Positions 52,393 through 62,053 are shown, counted from the first letter of the stretch. The stretch: 64,000 bases of DNA from Rossellomorea marisflavi (GCA_003667865.1 CP033051.1:1255001-1319000), one strand, 5' to 3'. Numbers and translations: made by a program. The notes: generated by a model not told the origin, from the letters alone.

Positions 52393-53052
52393 TTATTTTT
52401 TGGTGCCAGTTACAAATGGTAGAATATCTAATAATTGGTCTACACAAAGATCAACAGCCGGGTGCTCCTGTATCTGAGGTTGTACCCAAATGGTTTTCAT
52501 CCCCAATTTCTTTGCGGAGATCATATCGTTTTCAACATGATCTCCAACATAACATGCTTCACTTGGCTCAACTCCGAGTTGGTTTAGAGCAAGTTCAAAA
52601 ATGGCAGGGTCAGGTTTCTTGTAGCCAGCTTCTTCAGAAATCACGATAGCATCAAAATAGTGGCCAATATCTAACGTCTTAATCGTCTTCTTCTGAAAAT
52701 CAGTGAACCCGTTCGTAATCAAACCAAGCTTGTAATGTTGTTTCAGAGAAGAAAGTAGCTCATCAGTACCATCCATGGATACACACCATTGGGAGAAATT
52801 CATAAGGTAATCTTCTAATAATTCCTCAGCTTGTATGGAAAGGGAATACGTATCGACAAGTCTTTGATACACAATATCCTTCCACACATATCCATTTTTT
52901 TCGAATTCTCTAAAGCATTTGAAGTAATCTTCTCTTGTAAAGTGGGTATACTTGCTTTTGAGTAGACGGTCATATTGATCATTGATAAAATATTCAACAG
53001 ATTTTGAGCGGTTATGAAGAGTTTCATCTAAATCAAAAAATATGGCTTTCAT
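52393..53052 (-). CDS. HAD-superfamily hydrolase (subfamily IA)
   Basis: A 219-residue haloacid-dehalogenase-type phosphatase. Motif I FFDLDETLH (nucleophile Asp7), motif II LGLITNGFTDFQ near residues 111-122, motif III Lys in EEAGYKKPDPAIF near 140-152, motif IV YVGDHVENDMISAKKLGMKTIWV near 167-189. A helical cap lies between motifs I and II. Similar to YjjG/YsaA-type nucleotide phosphatases; the true substrate is unknown. Confidence 0.92.
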   Translation of the reverse strand: MKAIFFDLDETLHNRSKSVEYFINDQYDRLLKSKYTHFTREDYFKCFREFEKNGYVWKDIVYQRLVDTYSLSIQAEELLEDYLMNFSQWCVSMDGTDELLSSLKQHYKLGLITNGFTDFQKKTIKTLDIGHYFDAIVISEEAGYKKPDPAIFELALNQLGVEPSEACYVGDHVENDMISAKKLGMKTIWVQPQIQEHPAVDLCVDQLLDILPFVTGTKK

Positions 53053-53167
53053 ATCGGCTTCTCCTCCTATGAGTACTAGCTAATGGCATGGAGAAGATCA
53101 TCGATGAATTAGCTAATAAGAAATTTACGTTACATCGAAATTATCGTAACAATACGGTGGTGTCAAC

Positions 53168-53857
53168 ATGAAAGGATGCTTATTAATACATGGTTTTACA
53201 GGTGGTCCTTATGAAGTAGAACCATTAGCGGAATTTTTACGAGAACATACAGATTGGGAAATTGTTGTGCCAACTTTACCAGGGCATGGGGAAGTTCTTG
53301 AATTACGAGGAGTAAAACATACAGAGTGGATTGAACACGCAGAAGAGCAGCTTCAAGAATTGAATCAGAAGTGTGATGAAATCTATGTTGTTGGATTTTC
53401 AATGGGTGGATTAATTGCATCGTATTTGTCGGTAAAATACAATGTGAAAAAGCTTGTCTTATTAAGTGCTGCAGCTAGATATTTAAATGTGAAGCAATTA
53501 TTCAAAGACGTAGCGGATTTAGTGCGTGAAGGCGTAAATGGGTCTATCGCAGAAAATGAACTTTACCGCAGATATAAAAACAAAATTAGTCAAACCCCCA
53601 TTCTTTCCGCGTATGAATTTCGAAAAGTTGTCGGGATGGTTCGTCCGATTTTAAAAAATGTAGATATTCCCACTTTTATAGCTCAAGGAGAAAATGACGG
53701 AATTGTTCCTCCCCAAAGCGCACAATACATTTACGAACGTATCTCATCGGACAAAAAAGATTTGTATTTTTCTCCAAAAGCTAAGCATTTGATTTGTCAT
53801 AGTGATGAAAATGAGGAATTATTTAGAAATATCTTGAAGTTTTTATTGAAAGAATAA
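53168..53857 (+). CDS. Carboxylesterase, Est30/YvaK type
   Basis: A 229-residue alpha/beta hydrolase. CLLIHGFTGGPYEVEPLA is at the start, the nucleophile elbow is GFSMGG near residues 77-82, the acid is Asp in QGENDGIVPP near 178, and the His is in PKAKHLICHSDE near 206. It matches the monoglyceride-lipase-like Est30 group. The start follows ACGGTGGTG. It is a single gene with a terminator-like hairpin about 75 bases after its stop. Confidence 0.93.
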   Translation: MKGCLLIHGFTGGPYEVEPLAEFLREHTDWEIVVPTLPGHGEVLELRGVKHTEWIEHAEEQLQELNQKCDEIYVVGFSMGGLIASYLSVKYNVKKLVLLSAAARYLNVKQLFKDVADLVREGVNGSIAENELYRRYKNKISQTPILSAYEFRKVVGMVRPILKNVDIPTFIAQGENDGIVPPQSAQYIYERISSDKKDLYFSPKAKHLICHSDENEELFRNILKFLLKE

Positions 53858-53933
53858 ATGAACTATTTGTAATTCGTTGAAATCATTAGATATAAATGGT
53901 AACATTACTCTAACACAGATTGGAACGGGAATG

Positions 53934-53968
53934 ATACTGCTCTTCAATTAGGAGAGTATATTTTTTTG
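53934..53968 (+). terminator. Terminator between the esterase and cshA
   Basis: ATACTGCTCTTC / GGAGAGTAT with a run of seven T. Confidence 0.78.
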
Positions 53969-54075
53969 TGAAATTCTGTTTCATTTAATAAGTATTAGCA
54001 AACTCTAATAGTAGTTGAGTAAAGAATACTTTTATTATAAAAAAGAGGAAACATAAAAAAGGAGTATGAGAAGCA

Positions 54076-55575
54076 TTGACAAAGTTTTCAGATTTAAATT
54101 TAAGCCCCTCAACGCTTAAAGCTATCAAGCGCATGGGCTTTGAGGAAGCAACACCTATTCAAGCTGGAACAATACCAGTAAGTTTAGAGGGTAAGGACGT
54201 AATTGGTCAAGCGCAAACAGGTACAGGGAAAACTACAGCGTTTGGTATTCCGATGATTGAAAAAATTGACGTGAAGGTTGGAGATGTACAAGGATTAATC
54301 ATTGCACCTACACGTGAACTTGCGATTCAAGTTTCGGAAGAGCTTTACAGAATCGGTAGCGATAAGAGAGTTCGTGTATTAGCTGTATATGGTGGACAGG
54401 ACATCCAACGCCAAATCCGTGCAATGAAAAAAGAACCACATATTATCGTCGGAACACCTGGTCGACTACTGGACCATATCAACCGTCGTACCCTTAAACT
54501 AGGAAACGTTCAAACCCTAGTTCTAGACGAAGCAGATGAAATGCTAAACATGGGATTCATTGAAGATATTGAGTCCATCTTAAAAACAGTACCAGCATCA
54601 AGACAAACACTTCTTTTCTCAGCTACGATGCCTGGTCCAATCCAGAAAATTGCAGAAAACTTTATGACAGAACCAGAAGTTATTCGTGTGAAATCGAAAG
54701 AAGTAACTGTTCCACACATCGAGCAGTTCTACACAAAAGTACACGAAAGAGAAAAGTTTGAAACGCTTGCACGTTTAATCGACGTTCAATCTCCAGAATT
54801 AGCGATTGTATTCGGTCGTACAAAGCGTCGTGTTGACGAACTTTCAAACGCATTATCCATTCGTGGGTATCTTGCTGAAGGAATCCACGGTGATCTTTCA
54901 CAAGCAAAACGTATGAGTGTACTACGCAAGTTCAAAGAAGGAAAAATCGATGTTCTTGTTGCGACAGACGTTGCAGCGCGTGGACTAGATATTTCTGGTG
55001 TAACACATGTATACAACTTCGATATTCCACAAGATCCTGAAAGCTACGTTCACCGTATCGGACGTACAGGAAGAGCGGGTAAAGAAGGAATGGCAGTTAC
55101 CTTCGTAACACCAAGAGAAATGGATTACCTGAAAATCGTTGAACAAACAACGAAAAAGCGCATGACACCACTAAAGCCACCAACATTAAACGAAGCTTTA
55201 GAAGGTCAACAACGCTTAGCTATGGAAAAATTAATTGAGTCCCTTAAAGATGGTGACGTATCAGATTACATGGTTGTTGCAAAAGAACTTGCAGCTGAAT
55301 ATGATCCGGTTCAAGTTGTAGCAGCAGCAATCCGTCTTATGACGAAAGAGCCAGACACAACACCGGTTCAACTTTCTGAAGAACGCCCATTACCAAACCG
55401 CAAACGTTCAGGCGGCGGCGGTGGCGGTGGAAACCGTAGAGGACCGAAGAAAGGTCAAGCACGTGGCGGCAGCGGCGGTGGAGATCGCGGCGGTGACCGT
55501 GGCGGCCAAAGAGGACGCAGCCCACGCTCGGGAAGCGGTAACCCACGTGGAAAGAGTTATAATAAGTCTAGATAA
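54076..55575 (+). CDS. cshA: DEAD-box RNA helicase CshA
   Basis: Unwinds structured RNA; in relatives it works with the RNA degradosome and ribosome assembly and matters in the cold. The 499-residue protein has the Q motif [19 protein letters not shown], Walker [10 protein letters not shown] near residues 45-53, PTRELA, DEAD at about 153, SAT, then the second RecA domain with [12 protein letters not shown] and [10 protein letters not shown]. The tail from about residue 440 is Gly/Arg-rich. The TTG start lies 10 bases after AAAGGAGT. Confidence 0.95.
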   Translation: MTKFSDLNLSPSTLKAIKRMGFEEATPIQAGTIPVSLEGKDVIGQAQTGTGKTTAFGIPMIEKIDVKVGDVQGLIIAPTRELAIQVSEELYRIGSDKRVRVLAVYGGQDIQRQIRAMKKEPHIIVGTPGRLLDHINRRTLKLGNVQTLVLDEADEMLNMGFIEDIESILKTVPASRQTLLFSATMPGPIQKIAENFMTEPEVIRVKSKEVTVPHIEQFYTKVHEREKFETLARLIDVQSPELAIVFGRTKRRVDELSNALSIRGYLAEGIHGDLSQAKRMSVLRKFKEGKIDVLVATDVAARGLDISGVTHVYNFDIPQDPESYVHRIGRTGRAGKEGMAVTFVTPREMDYLKIVEQTTKKRMTPLKPPTLNEALEGQQRLAMEKLIESLKDGDVSDYMVVAKELAAEYDPVQVVAAAIRLMTKEPDTTPVQLSEERPLPNRKRSGGGGGGGNRRGPKKGQARGGSGGGDRGGDRGGQRGRSPRSGSGNPRGKSYNKSR

Positions 55576-55582
55576 GTTTTTG

Positions 55583-55616
55583 AACCACGCTTTGAGTAGC
55601 GTGGTTTTTTTGTTTT
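55583..55616 (+). terminator. Terminator after cshA
   Basis: AACCACGC / GCGTGGTT with an 8-base loop, then TTTTTTGTTTTTTTG. Confidence 0.92.
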
Positions 55617-55645
55617 TTTGGGGAAAAGTAGCTTAGAATTTAATT

Positions 55646-55729
55646 TGAGTCGTTTAGATTAGACTTTGGGTCGTTTAGAATCTGAGTTAAGTCGTTTATA
55701 ACTAAATTTGAGTCGTTTATAGCAGTAGC
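55646..55729 (+). repeat. Four-copy 21-bp direct repeat array
   Basis: GTCGTTTA begins at 55649, 55670, 55691 and 55712, exactly 21 bases apart, preceded by TGA/TGG/TAA/TGA and followed by GA or TA. The remaining 8-10 bases of each unit are degenerate. It lies in the 290-base gap between cshA and the NERD gene, about 140 bases before the latter, on the same face of the helix in each unit. It may be a protein-binding array or a decayed tandem repeat. Confidence 0.75.
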
Positions 55730-55864
55730 ACAACCATTTTTCGGGACTTCGTCTACAAAACAACCAGGGAAGATAACAAATATTTCAACTAAAACACGCA
55801 AAGTAGCAGGAACTTAAAGAAGAAATAGAGAAATTAACAATGAATCTAATAAGGAGATGATAAT

Positions 55865-56845
55865 TTGACAAGAAAAAGGCTAACAATACCGCTAAACGTA
55901 AGGCTAAATCAAGCTTTGTTAAGGAGATTACCTCCGAATCATGAAAAGATCCCCATAATTAGAGAGGATTTAATGAAGAGAAATGCTGGGTATCGAGGAG
56001 AAAAAGCTTTAGATGCACAATTAAGGGTAATCGAAGCAAAAGGATATACTATTTTCCAGGGGCTAAGGCTTGAAGTGGACCAGCAAGTCTTTCAAATTGA
56101 TACACTTATCATATCTTGTAGATTTGCTTTAATATTAGAGGTGAAAAATATTGCGGGAACATTAATTTTTGACCAAAGGTTTAAACAGTTGATCCGTGTA
56201 TTAGATAATAAGGAAGAAGGTTTTTTAGACCCAATTTCTCAAGCCCAGCGGCATAAATTTTTACTCGAGGAATTATTAAAGAAGATAAAGTTGTTTAATG
56301 TTCCTATCCTATTCAAAGTAGTCATCTCAAACCCAAGCACTATAATTAAATCAGCCTCATACAATGTAATAGATCCCTCAATTGTAATCCACCTAAATCA
56401 ACTTCTAATCAACTTCCATAAAATTGAAAACTCCTATTCCGAAGAAAAAATTACAAAGAAAGAACTAAATAAGATAAAGAAAGTCATTCTAAAAAATCAT
56501 AGTATTATAATCCCGAACAAATCCATTTATAAAGTAGAAGATGATGAAATCCGTTCAGGTGTACTATGTGAGAAATGCTCTGTTAAGAAAATGATAAGAA
56601 GGAAGACGTATTGGTATTGTCCATCTTGCATGCATAAATCAGCCTCATCACACATTAGTGCCCTCTCTGATTACTGCCTTCTCATTAATCCTAATCCAAG
56701 AAATGAAGCCATAAAAGATTTCCTCAATATTAAATCTAGTAAATCCACAAGATTATTACTGCAATCCATGAATATTCCACACGAAGGTGATAAAAGGTGG
56801 CGTAGGTATTTATTGCTGGATTACTTCATAAAGATCTGGGATTAA
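55865..56845 (+). CDS. NERD nuclease-related domain protein with zinc ribbon
   Basis: A 326-residue protein. The NERD domain is at about residues 40-160, with a restriction-fold active-site pattern: Glu47 in GEKALD, Asp79 in FQIDTLII and Glu92-x-Lys94 in LILEVKN. A zinc-ribbon candidate (CEKC...CPSC) lies at about 234-258, and a C-terminal ISA-motif/helical part (RNEAIKDFLNIKSSKSTRLLLQSM) follows. The codon use is more AT-rich than its neighbours. The role is unknown; a DNA-processing or defence function is only a guess. TTG start after AAGGAGATG. Confidence 0.87.
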   Translation: MTRKRLTIPLNVRLNQALLRRLPPNHEKIPIIREDLMKRNAGYRGEKALDAQLRVIEAKGYTIFQGLRLEVDQQVFQIDTLIISCRFALILEVKNIAGTLIFDQRFKQLIRVLDNKEEGFLDPISQAQRHKFLLEELLKKIKLFNVPILFKVVISNPSTIIKSASYNVIDPSIVIHLNQLLINFHKIENSYSEEKITKKELNKIKKVILKNHSIIIPNKSIYKVEDDEIRSGVLCEKCSVKKMIRRKTYWYCPSCMHKSASSHISALSDYCLLINPNPRNEAIKDFLNIKSSKSTRLLLQSMNIPHEGDKRWRRYLLLDYFIKIWD

Positions 56846-56944
56846 ACATTAGGATATTCCAATGTAGCAGTATGTTCAATACAAACCTCTTCTTACGGAT
56901 ATAATAATTACTACTATATTTTTGAGAAAGAGGTGCAACCCAAT

Positions 56945-57907
56945 ATGACCCTAGTCCGTTTAGGCTACGTAGCAATGAGCATGCAGCTTCAAAATGCCTC
57001 GCCGTCACAGACGATGACCTATAAGCAATTTTCACAGATTCAGGATCGGGAAGCGGCATTAAGAAAGCTCGAAAGAATTGCAGTGTCAAATATCGAAAAT
57101 TGCTTACGTTTGTTAAAGCATAATCAAATGCATGATATCCATTTCTTTCGACTAAGCTCAAAACTGATTCCGTTAGCAAACCATCCAGAGCTAGAGGATT
57201 GGAACTTTCTCCCTCCTTTAAAAAAGGTACTGAAGGAACTAGGAGAGTATGCGAATTCGCACAAAATGAGAATTGGATTTCATCCCGATCACTTCGTTGT
57301 GTTGAATGGAACTGATGTTGACATATTAAAAAACTCATTGGTTACTCTTAAAATGCATGAGGCATTATTAAAGCTAATGAACATTCCGAGACAGCATCGC
57401 TGTGTGCTTCATGTGGGTGGAGCATATGAAGACAAGGAAAAGGCACTTGAACAATTTATACATAACTGGAGTCTTACCCCGACTTCACTACAAGAGATGT
57501 TGATACTCGAAAATGATGACACGGTGTTTACTGTTTCTGAAACTCTTTATCTCTGTGAAAAGCTAGGCATCCCCCTTGTATTCGATTATCATCATCATTT
57601 AGCAAATCATACAAGTGATTGGAAGACAGAATGGCCAAGGATTGTACAGAGCTGGGAGCACTCTCCTTTACCGTTAAAGATGCATATTTCAAGTCCGCGA
57701 TCGGAAAAAGATTTCAATGCACATTCTGACTATATTGACCCCAATATGTTCTTGGAATTTTTACAGCATGCAAAAGGCTCTGTTGATCAAATTGATTGTA
57801 TGATCGAAGCGAAGCAAAAAGACGAAGCGCTATTCAAGCTTGTGGAAGACCTTCAAAAAGAAAGCAGCATCGAGTGGGTTGACAAGTCATCGTTTTACAT
57901 TAAATAA
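56945..57907 (+). CDS. uvsE: UV damage endonuclease UvsE
   Basis: Cuts DNA 5' of UV photoproducts for alternative excision repair. The 320-residue TIM-barrel shows VRLGYVAMSMQLQNASPSQTMTYKQF at the start, RLSSKLIPLANHPE near 67-80, MRIGFHPDHFVVLNG near 105-119, VLHVGGAYEDKEKAL near 156-170, LENDD near 197 and VFDYHHHLAN near 225. The His and Glu residues in these blocks are the metal ligands of the family. The ATG at 56945 follows AGAGGTG. No LexA box is obvious upstream. Confidence 0.95.
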   Translation: MTLVRLGYVAMSMQLQNASPSQTMTYKQFSQIQDREAALRKLERIAVSNIENCLRLLKHNQMHDIHFFRLSSKLIPLANHPELEDWNFLPPLKKVLKELGEYANSHKMRIGFHPDHFVVLNGTDVDILKNSLVTLKMHEALLKLMNIPRQHRCVLHVGGAYEDKEKALEQFIHNWSLTPTSLQEMLILENDDTVFTVSETLYLCEKLGIPLVFDYHHHLANHTSDWKTEWPRIVQSWEHSPLPLKMHISSPRSEKDFNAHSDYIDPNMFLEFLQHAKGSVDQIDCMIEAKQKDEALFKLVEDLQKESSIEWVDKSSFYIK

Positions 57908-57931
57908 AGGTCCGTTGAGGGACGGACCTTT
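57906..57931. terminator. Palindrome between uvsE and the rhomboid gene
   Basis: AAAGGTCCGT / ACGGACCTTT, a perfect 10-bp stem with loop TGAGGG, overlapping the uvsE stop region and between convergent genes. The T-run is weak. It belongs to the GGGACGGACC family. Confidence 0.65.
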
Positions 57932-57940
57932 CACATACAA

Positions 57941-58525
57941 CTATTTCTTTGCGAAAAAACGACCAAGTAGGAACCCTGCAAGAAGCCCAAATATATGAGC
58001 AGTAACGTTAATACCTGACTGGAAGAAGGTCATTCCAAGCCCAATTACGATAATAGGTAGAAGAATTTGCTTGTTGTCTCGTGTTATAAACGGGTGTTTC
58101 ATTGAAATTAATGCAAGGTAATACCCAAATAGTCCAAATATAGCACCAGAGGCACCGACATGACTGTATGTTAATGGTTTTAAAAAGAAGGTTGCAATGT
58201 TTGCTGAGATTCCACTAACAAGGTAAATTAATGAAAACGAAAGCTTTCCTAAATACCGTTCTAATGGAGGCCCGAAAAGTACGAGTGAAAATGTATTAAA
58301 TAGAAAATGAGCAAAGCCTAAATGAACAAACATAGGTGTAATGAGGCGCCACCATTCACCGTTTTGAATATATAAGTTTACTCCTGCCAATTGTTCGAAT
58401 ACTAGAACCTTCGGAAAAAAGGGAACGAGGTTTCCTAGAAAAAGGATTGTATGGATCGCTGCAATTATCGAGATTACAGGATATAAACGAATGAATTGTG
58501 AAAAGCTTTCTGTACGCACAAACAT
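57941..58525 (-). CDS. Rhomboid-family intramembrane serine protease
   Basis: A 194-residue six-helix membrane protease. The catalytic Ser126 lies in GASGAIFG and His177 in NVTAHIFG. The conserved HxxxN (His73, Asn77) is in AHFLFNTFS, and the WWRLITPMFVH motif is at 58-68. It lacks the TPR tail of GluP. The start at 58525 follows AGGAGGTCC; an upstream extension lacks a site. Substrates are unknown. Confidence 0.93.
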   Translation of the reverse strand: MFVRTESFSQFIRLYPVISIIAAIHTILFLGNLVPFFPKVLVFEQLAGVNLYIQNGEWWRLITPMFVHLGFAHFLFNTFSLVLFGPPLERYLGKLSFSLIYLVSGISANIATFFLKPLTYSHVGASGAIFGLFGYYLALISMKHPFITRDNKQILLPIIVIGLGMTFFQSGINVTAHIFGLLAGFLLGRFFAKK

Positions 58526-58687
58526 TGAAACGGACCTCCTATTATAGATAAAATAATAATCATATGGATAGTGTATCATGTTGAGTGTAGAAATCATTAT
58601 AATATGTTATGGCTGAACTTATACATATAGGAAATGACACTTGTACAAGTTATGCTCTCAGCAAGTGAATTAGAAGGAGAGTTTTGT

Positions 58688-59038
58688 GTGATAAAAGGGA
58701 TAGGATTGGATCTTGTCGATCTTGATAGAATTCAGAAGCTGGTTGAGCGACAACCGAAATTTGTAGAAAGAATCTTAACTTCTGAAGAAAAGAAACGGTA
58801 TGCAACACTATCAGATAAAAGAAAAGTGGAATTTTTATCTGGAAGATTTGCAGCAAAAGAGGCCTTTGCAAAAGCGATGGGAACCGGAATTGGAACACAT
58901 GTATCATTCCAGGACATTGAGGTTCAAAATGACGCCTCAGGAAAGCCATACATATCAAAACCAATACAAAACGGTGTGCACTTATCCATCACCCACAGTA
59001 CACTAACTGCAGCAGCGCAGGTTATTATTGAAGAATGA
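58688..59038 (+). CDS. acpS: Holo-[acyl-carrier-protein] synthase
   Basis: Transfers 4'-phosphopantetheine from CoA to acyl carrier protein. The 116-residue length fits AcpS. Motifs: [12 protein letters not shown] (catalytic Asp8), [19 protein letters not shown] near residues 49-67 (Glu and Lys) and HLSITHS near 104. The GTG start at 58688 follows AGAAGGAGAG; an earlier ATG has no site. It leads into the acpS-lipoprotein-alr-ndoAI block found in the same order in other bacilli. A strong palindrome overlaps its stop codon. Confidence 0.96.
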   Translation: MIKGIGLDLVDLDRIQKLVERQPKFVERILTSEEKKRYATLSDKRKVEFLSGRFAAKEAFAKAMGTGIGTHVSFQDIEVQNDASGKPYISKPIQNGVHLSITHSTLTAAAQVIIEE

Positions 59039-59076
59039 GGGACGGACCTTCGAATAAAATTCGAGGTCCGTCCCTC
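59037..59076. repeat. GAGGGACGGACC palindrome at the acpS stop
   Basis: GAGGGACGGACCT and AGGTCCGTCCCTC pair, extended by TCGAAT/ATTCGA, giving a near-perfect 18-bp stem. It overlaps the acpS TGA. It is followed by A-rich, not T-rich, DNA on the plus strand, so it is not a standard terminator for acpS. Confidence 0.8.
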
Positions 59077-59302
59077 AAAAAAATTATAGGCTTGTCATCT
59101 TCTATAGCATATTCGGTAAGGTTGTCTCATATATTCATAGTGCAGTAGGAGAGACAAGGGTAGCCTTTACGAATTGCATTGCTTATTTTGGTGAGTGGAT
59201 CAGATCGTGGACGGTAGTACCAAAGGGCGTGTTCATTTTTAGAGTGCTATACTTTCCCCTCTCTCATATACGTAATTGAGACAAAAGGGGTTGAAGAGAA
59301 GA

Positions 59303-60316
59303 ATGAAAAGTAAATCATGGATAGTCGTATTACTGATGATCGCAGTGTTGGCACTTAGTGCTTGTGGAACAAAGACGAAGGAAGATATTGTTGAGGACCT
59401 CAATGCTAAGGTAACAGACTTAAAAGGCTACAAAGCAACTGCAAAAATGACCTTGCAGGTAGGCGAAGAGCCTCAAACATATGATGTGGATGTTTGGCAT
59501 AATGAACCTCATTACTATCGTGTACATTTAAAGAACACAGCTAAAGAGCAAAGCCAAATGATTTTACGTAACGATGAGGGAGTATTTGTTTTAACTCCTG
59601 CACTAAACAAGAGCTTCAAATTCCAAAGCGAGTGGCCTGACAATAGTAGCCAAGCTTACTTGTATCAATCATTAGTACAAGACATCCTGGAAGATCCAGA
59701 AGCGAAGTTTACAGAAACAGAAGAGCATTATGTGTTTGAAACAAAAACAAGATACAAAAACAGTCAAATGCTTCCTGTTCAAGAAATCAAGTTTAATAAA
59801 AAAGAGTTAACGCCTGCAGAAGTTAAAGTGATGGATGCAGACCGCAACGCTCTAGTTGTTGTAGAGTTTTCAAAAGTAGATCTAAATGCAACATTTGAAA
59901 AAGATGACTTTGATATGAAGAAAAACATGACTGGAGCTCAATTAGAGGTACCGGTAAATGCGACTGTAGGAAGTCAGGAATTCAGTGTTATGTATCCACT
60001 AGCCGAAATTCCAGCAACAGAGCTTGTTGAAGAGAAAGAAGTAGCAACTGCAAATGGAAAGCGTGTCATTTTAACATATGACGGTGAGAAGCCATTTACG
60101 CTAGTTCAAGAAAAAGCACAAGTCGTTCCAACAATGACGGTTTCTACTCCAGTTAAAGGAGAGTTAGTAAACCTTGGGCACACAATGGCGGCAGTTACAG
60201 ATAATTCCATTAAGTGGACGCATGATGGTGTAGATTATACTTTAGCATCTTCAAACCTTACTAAGGATGAAATGGTTATGCTAGCACAATCTGTTCAAGG
60301 AACAATGGTAAAATAA
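59303..60316 (+). CDS. ydcC: Lipoprotein with LolA-like fold (YdcC family)
   Basis: A 337-residue lipoprotein. Signal peptide with lipobox LSAC (lipidated Cys20), then a LolA/LppX-like half-barrel domain (about 25-200: LKGYKATAKMTLQV, HYYRVHLKNTA, FVLTPALNKSFKFQSEWPDN, YVFETKTRYKN). The C-terminal domain (about 215-337) is of the DUF4367-like kind. It sits between acpS and alr, as ydcC does in B. subtilis. It is expressed in the forespore there; that is known of the family, not seen here. The ATG follows GAAGAGAAG. Confidence 0.9.
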   Translation: MKSKSWIVVLLMIAVLALSACGTKTKEDIVEDLNAKVTDLKGYKATAKMTLQVGEEPQTYDVDVWHNEPHYYRVHLKNTAKEQSQMILRNDEGVFVLTPALNKSFKFQSEWPDNSSQAYLYQSLVQDILEDPEAKFTETEEHYVFETKTRYKNSQMLPVQEIKFNKKELTPAEVKVMDADRNALVVVEFSKVDLNATFEKDDFDMKKNMTGAQLEVPVNATVGSQEFSVMYPLAEIPATELVEEKEVATANGKRVILTYDGEKPFTLVQEKAQVVPTMTVSTPVKGELVNLGHTMAAVTDNSIKWTHDGVDYTLASSNLTKDEMVMLAQSVQGTMVK

Positions 60317-60327
60317 ATCACCTCCTA

Positions 60328-60364
60328 AAAGACCAACAGGTCCATACCTGCTTGGTCTTTTCTT
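60328..60364 (+). terminator. Terminator after the YdcC-like gene
   Basis: AAAGACCAA-CAGG / CCTG-CTTGGTCTTT with a 6-base loop and TCTT after it. Confidence 0.85.
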
Positions 60365-60586
60365 CTATATATCAACCTGTGGATCCGTTCCAGCTACAGC
60401 CTCAAGCATGTCACAACAATAGCATGTGGAAAATAAGTACCTTACAAGATCAGTACGTTTTAATACCTAATGCAAAAGCTCTATTTCTCATGTATAAGGG
60501 ATAATGTATTTGACAGAAAGTAGTAAGGTATGAATAATCAACAATAACAAGGAATATAATGAATCGTTTGTATGCAGAGGAAGTGA

Positions 60587-61762
60587 ATGGTTTTGGATTT
60601 ACGGAAGGAATTCTTTCGAGATACATGGGTGGAAATTAATTTAGATTATTTGTACGAAAATGTTACGAGAATGAAACAACATCTAGCTGCTGATACCTCT
60701 ATTATTGCTGTAGTGAAAGCAAATGCGTATGGACACGGTGACCTTCAAGTTGCTCAAACTGCTTTGGAAGCAGGTGCTACGATGCTTGCGGTTGCTTTTT
60801 TAGATGAGGCGGTTGCTTTAAGAAAACAAGGTCTTAAAGCGCCTGTTCTAGTATTAGGAGCGACAAGGCCAGAAGATGCTAGGATTGCAGCAGAGTTAGA
60901 TATTTGCTTAACGGCTACTAGTAAGGAGTGGTTATGTGAAGTAGAACATCATGTTACCTCGAACAGTCCGCTCTCAATCCATGTAAAGTGTGATACAGGG
61001 ATGGGGAGAATTGGAATCCGAAGTATTGAAGAGCTGCTAGAAGTTGTAGAAATCCTGCGTGATTCAGAGTGTTTCGTGTTCAACGGAGTATTTACTCACT
61101 ACGCGACAGCAGATGAGCTAGACACCCAATACTTCAAGTATCAGTTAGAGAAGTTTGAAGAGATGCTGAATTCTCTACCAGTAAGACCGCCATTTATACA
61201 TTCTTCAAATAGTGCTGCATCCTTAATGCATCCTTCTTCACACTTTAATTCTGTGCGTATAGGGATTGCGATGTACGGGTTAACACCTTCACTAGAGATA
61301 AAAGATCATTTGCCAATTCCGTTAAAACAAAGTTTTTCTTTGCATTGTCGATTGGTTCAGGTAAAAGAGGTTGAGGCAGGGGAGAAGATTAGTTATGGTG
61401 CAACCTATGAGGCCTCTGATAGAGAATGGATTGGAACACTCCCGATTGGGTACGCTGATGGCTGGCTGAGAAGGCTGCAAGGCCAAGAGGTACTAATTGA
61501 GGGCAGACGAATGCCGATCGTCGGAAGAATCTGTATGGATCAGTGCATGATTCGACTACCTCATAAGGTAGAAGTTGGTACAAGAGTTACGTTGATTGGT
61601 CAACAATTAGATCAGTCTATATTGATTGATGAGATTGCGAAACATCTTGAAACGATTAACTATGAAATTCCGTGTATCATTTCAAATCGAGTACCAAGAG
61701 TATATGTAAGAAATGGAAAATATCAATCAGTTGAAAATAATATTATGTCTTTATGGAAATGA
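60587..61762 (+). CDS. alr: Alanine racemase
   Basis: PLP enzyme interconverting L- and D-alanine for the cell wall; it feeds Ddl, encoded 10 kb upstream in this window. The 391-residue protein has the PLP lysine Lys44 in AVVKANAYGHG, the phosphate-binding VKCDTGMGRIG near residues 134-144, HSSNSAASL near 205, the catalytic Tyr in ISYGATY near 270, and IGYADGW near 288. The ATG follows GAGGAAGTGA. It is followed by the ndoAI-ndoA toxin system. Confidence 0.96.
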   Translation: MVLDLRKEFFRDTWVEINLDYLYENVTRMKQHLAADTSIIAVVKANAYGHGDLQVAQTALEAGATMLAVAFLDEAVALRKQGLKAPVLVLGATRPEDARIAAELDICLTATSKEWLCEVEHHVTSNSPLSIHVKCDTGMGRIGIRSIEELLEVVEILRDSECFVFNGVFTHYATADELDTQYFKYQLEKFEEMLNSLPVRPPFIHSSNSAASLMHPSSHFNSVRIGIAMYGLTPSLEIKDHLPIPLKQSFSLHCRLVQVKEVEAGEKISYGATYEASDREWIGTLPIGYADGWLRRLQGQEVLIEGRRMPIVGRICMDQCMIRLPHKVEVGTRVTLIGQQLDQSILIDEIAKHLETINYEIPCIISNRVPRVYVRNGKYQSVENNIMSLWK

Positions 61763-62053
61763 ATGCATAAATGATGATTCATTTGGTGGATAATAGAAGA
61801 GGTTGTTAAATAAGTGCCCATTCAATAGAGGATAAAGCTTTAATTGTCAATACTTCTCATTTGAAAAAGTGGCCGTGTATCCGATATTATTCAATAAGCG
61901 ATGTTTTAATTATTTATTTATTATTGAATCTCGTTTCTTCTCCCAAATGATAGGAAAGAGTTCAATAAAGCCTTTTCTTTGTGTGGATAAGATGGTATGA
62001 TTATTTATGGTAGAGATTGAAACGGTGTGTAGTGATTTGTGGAGGTGTCGTTT
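61763..62053. other. 291-base gap before the EndoA module
   Basis: AT-rich spacer between alr and ndoAI. It ends with the GTGGAGGTG site of ndoAI. I see no terminator of note and no ORF with a site; the promoter of the toxin-antitoxin pair must lie here, but I cannot pick it out. Confidence 0.4.

Noticed and set aside
55421-55636. 71-codon frame overlapping the end of cshA
   Set aside because: It is a shadow of the Gly/Arg-rich helicase tail in another frame.
55646-55729. CRISPR array
   Set aside because: Units are only 21 bases with an 8-10-base core, spacers are too short, and no cas genes lie nearby.
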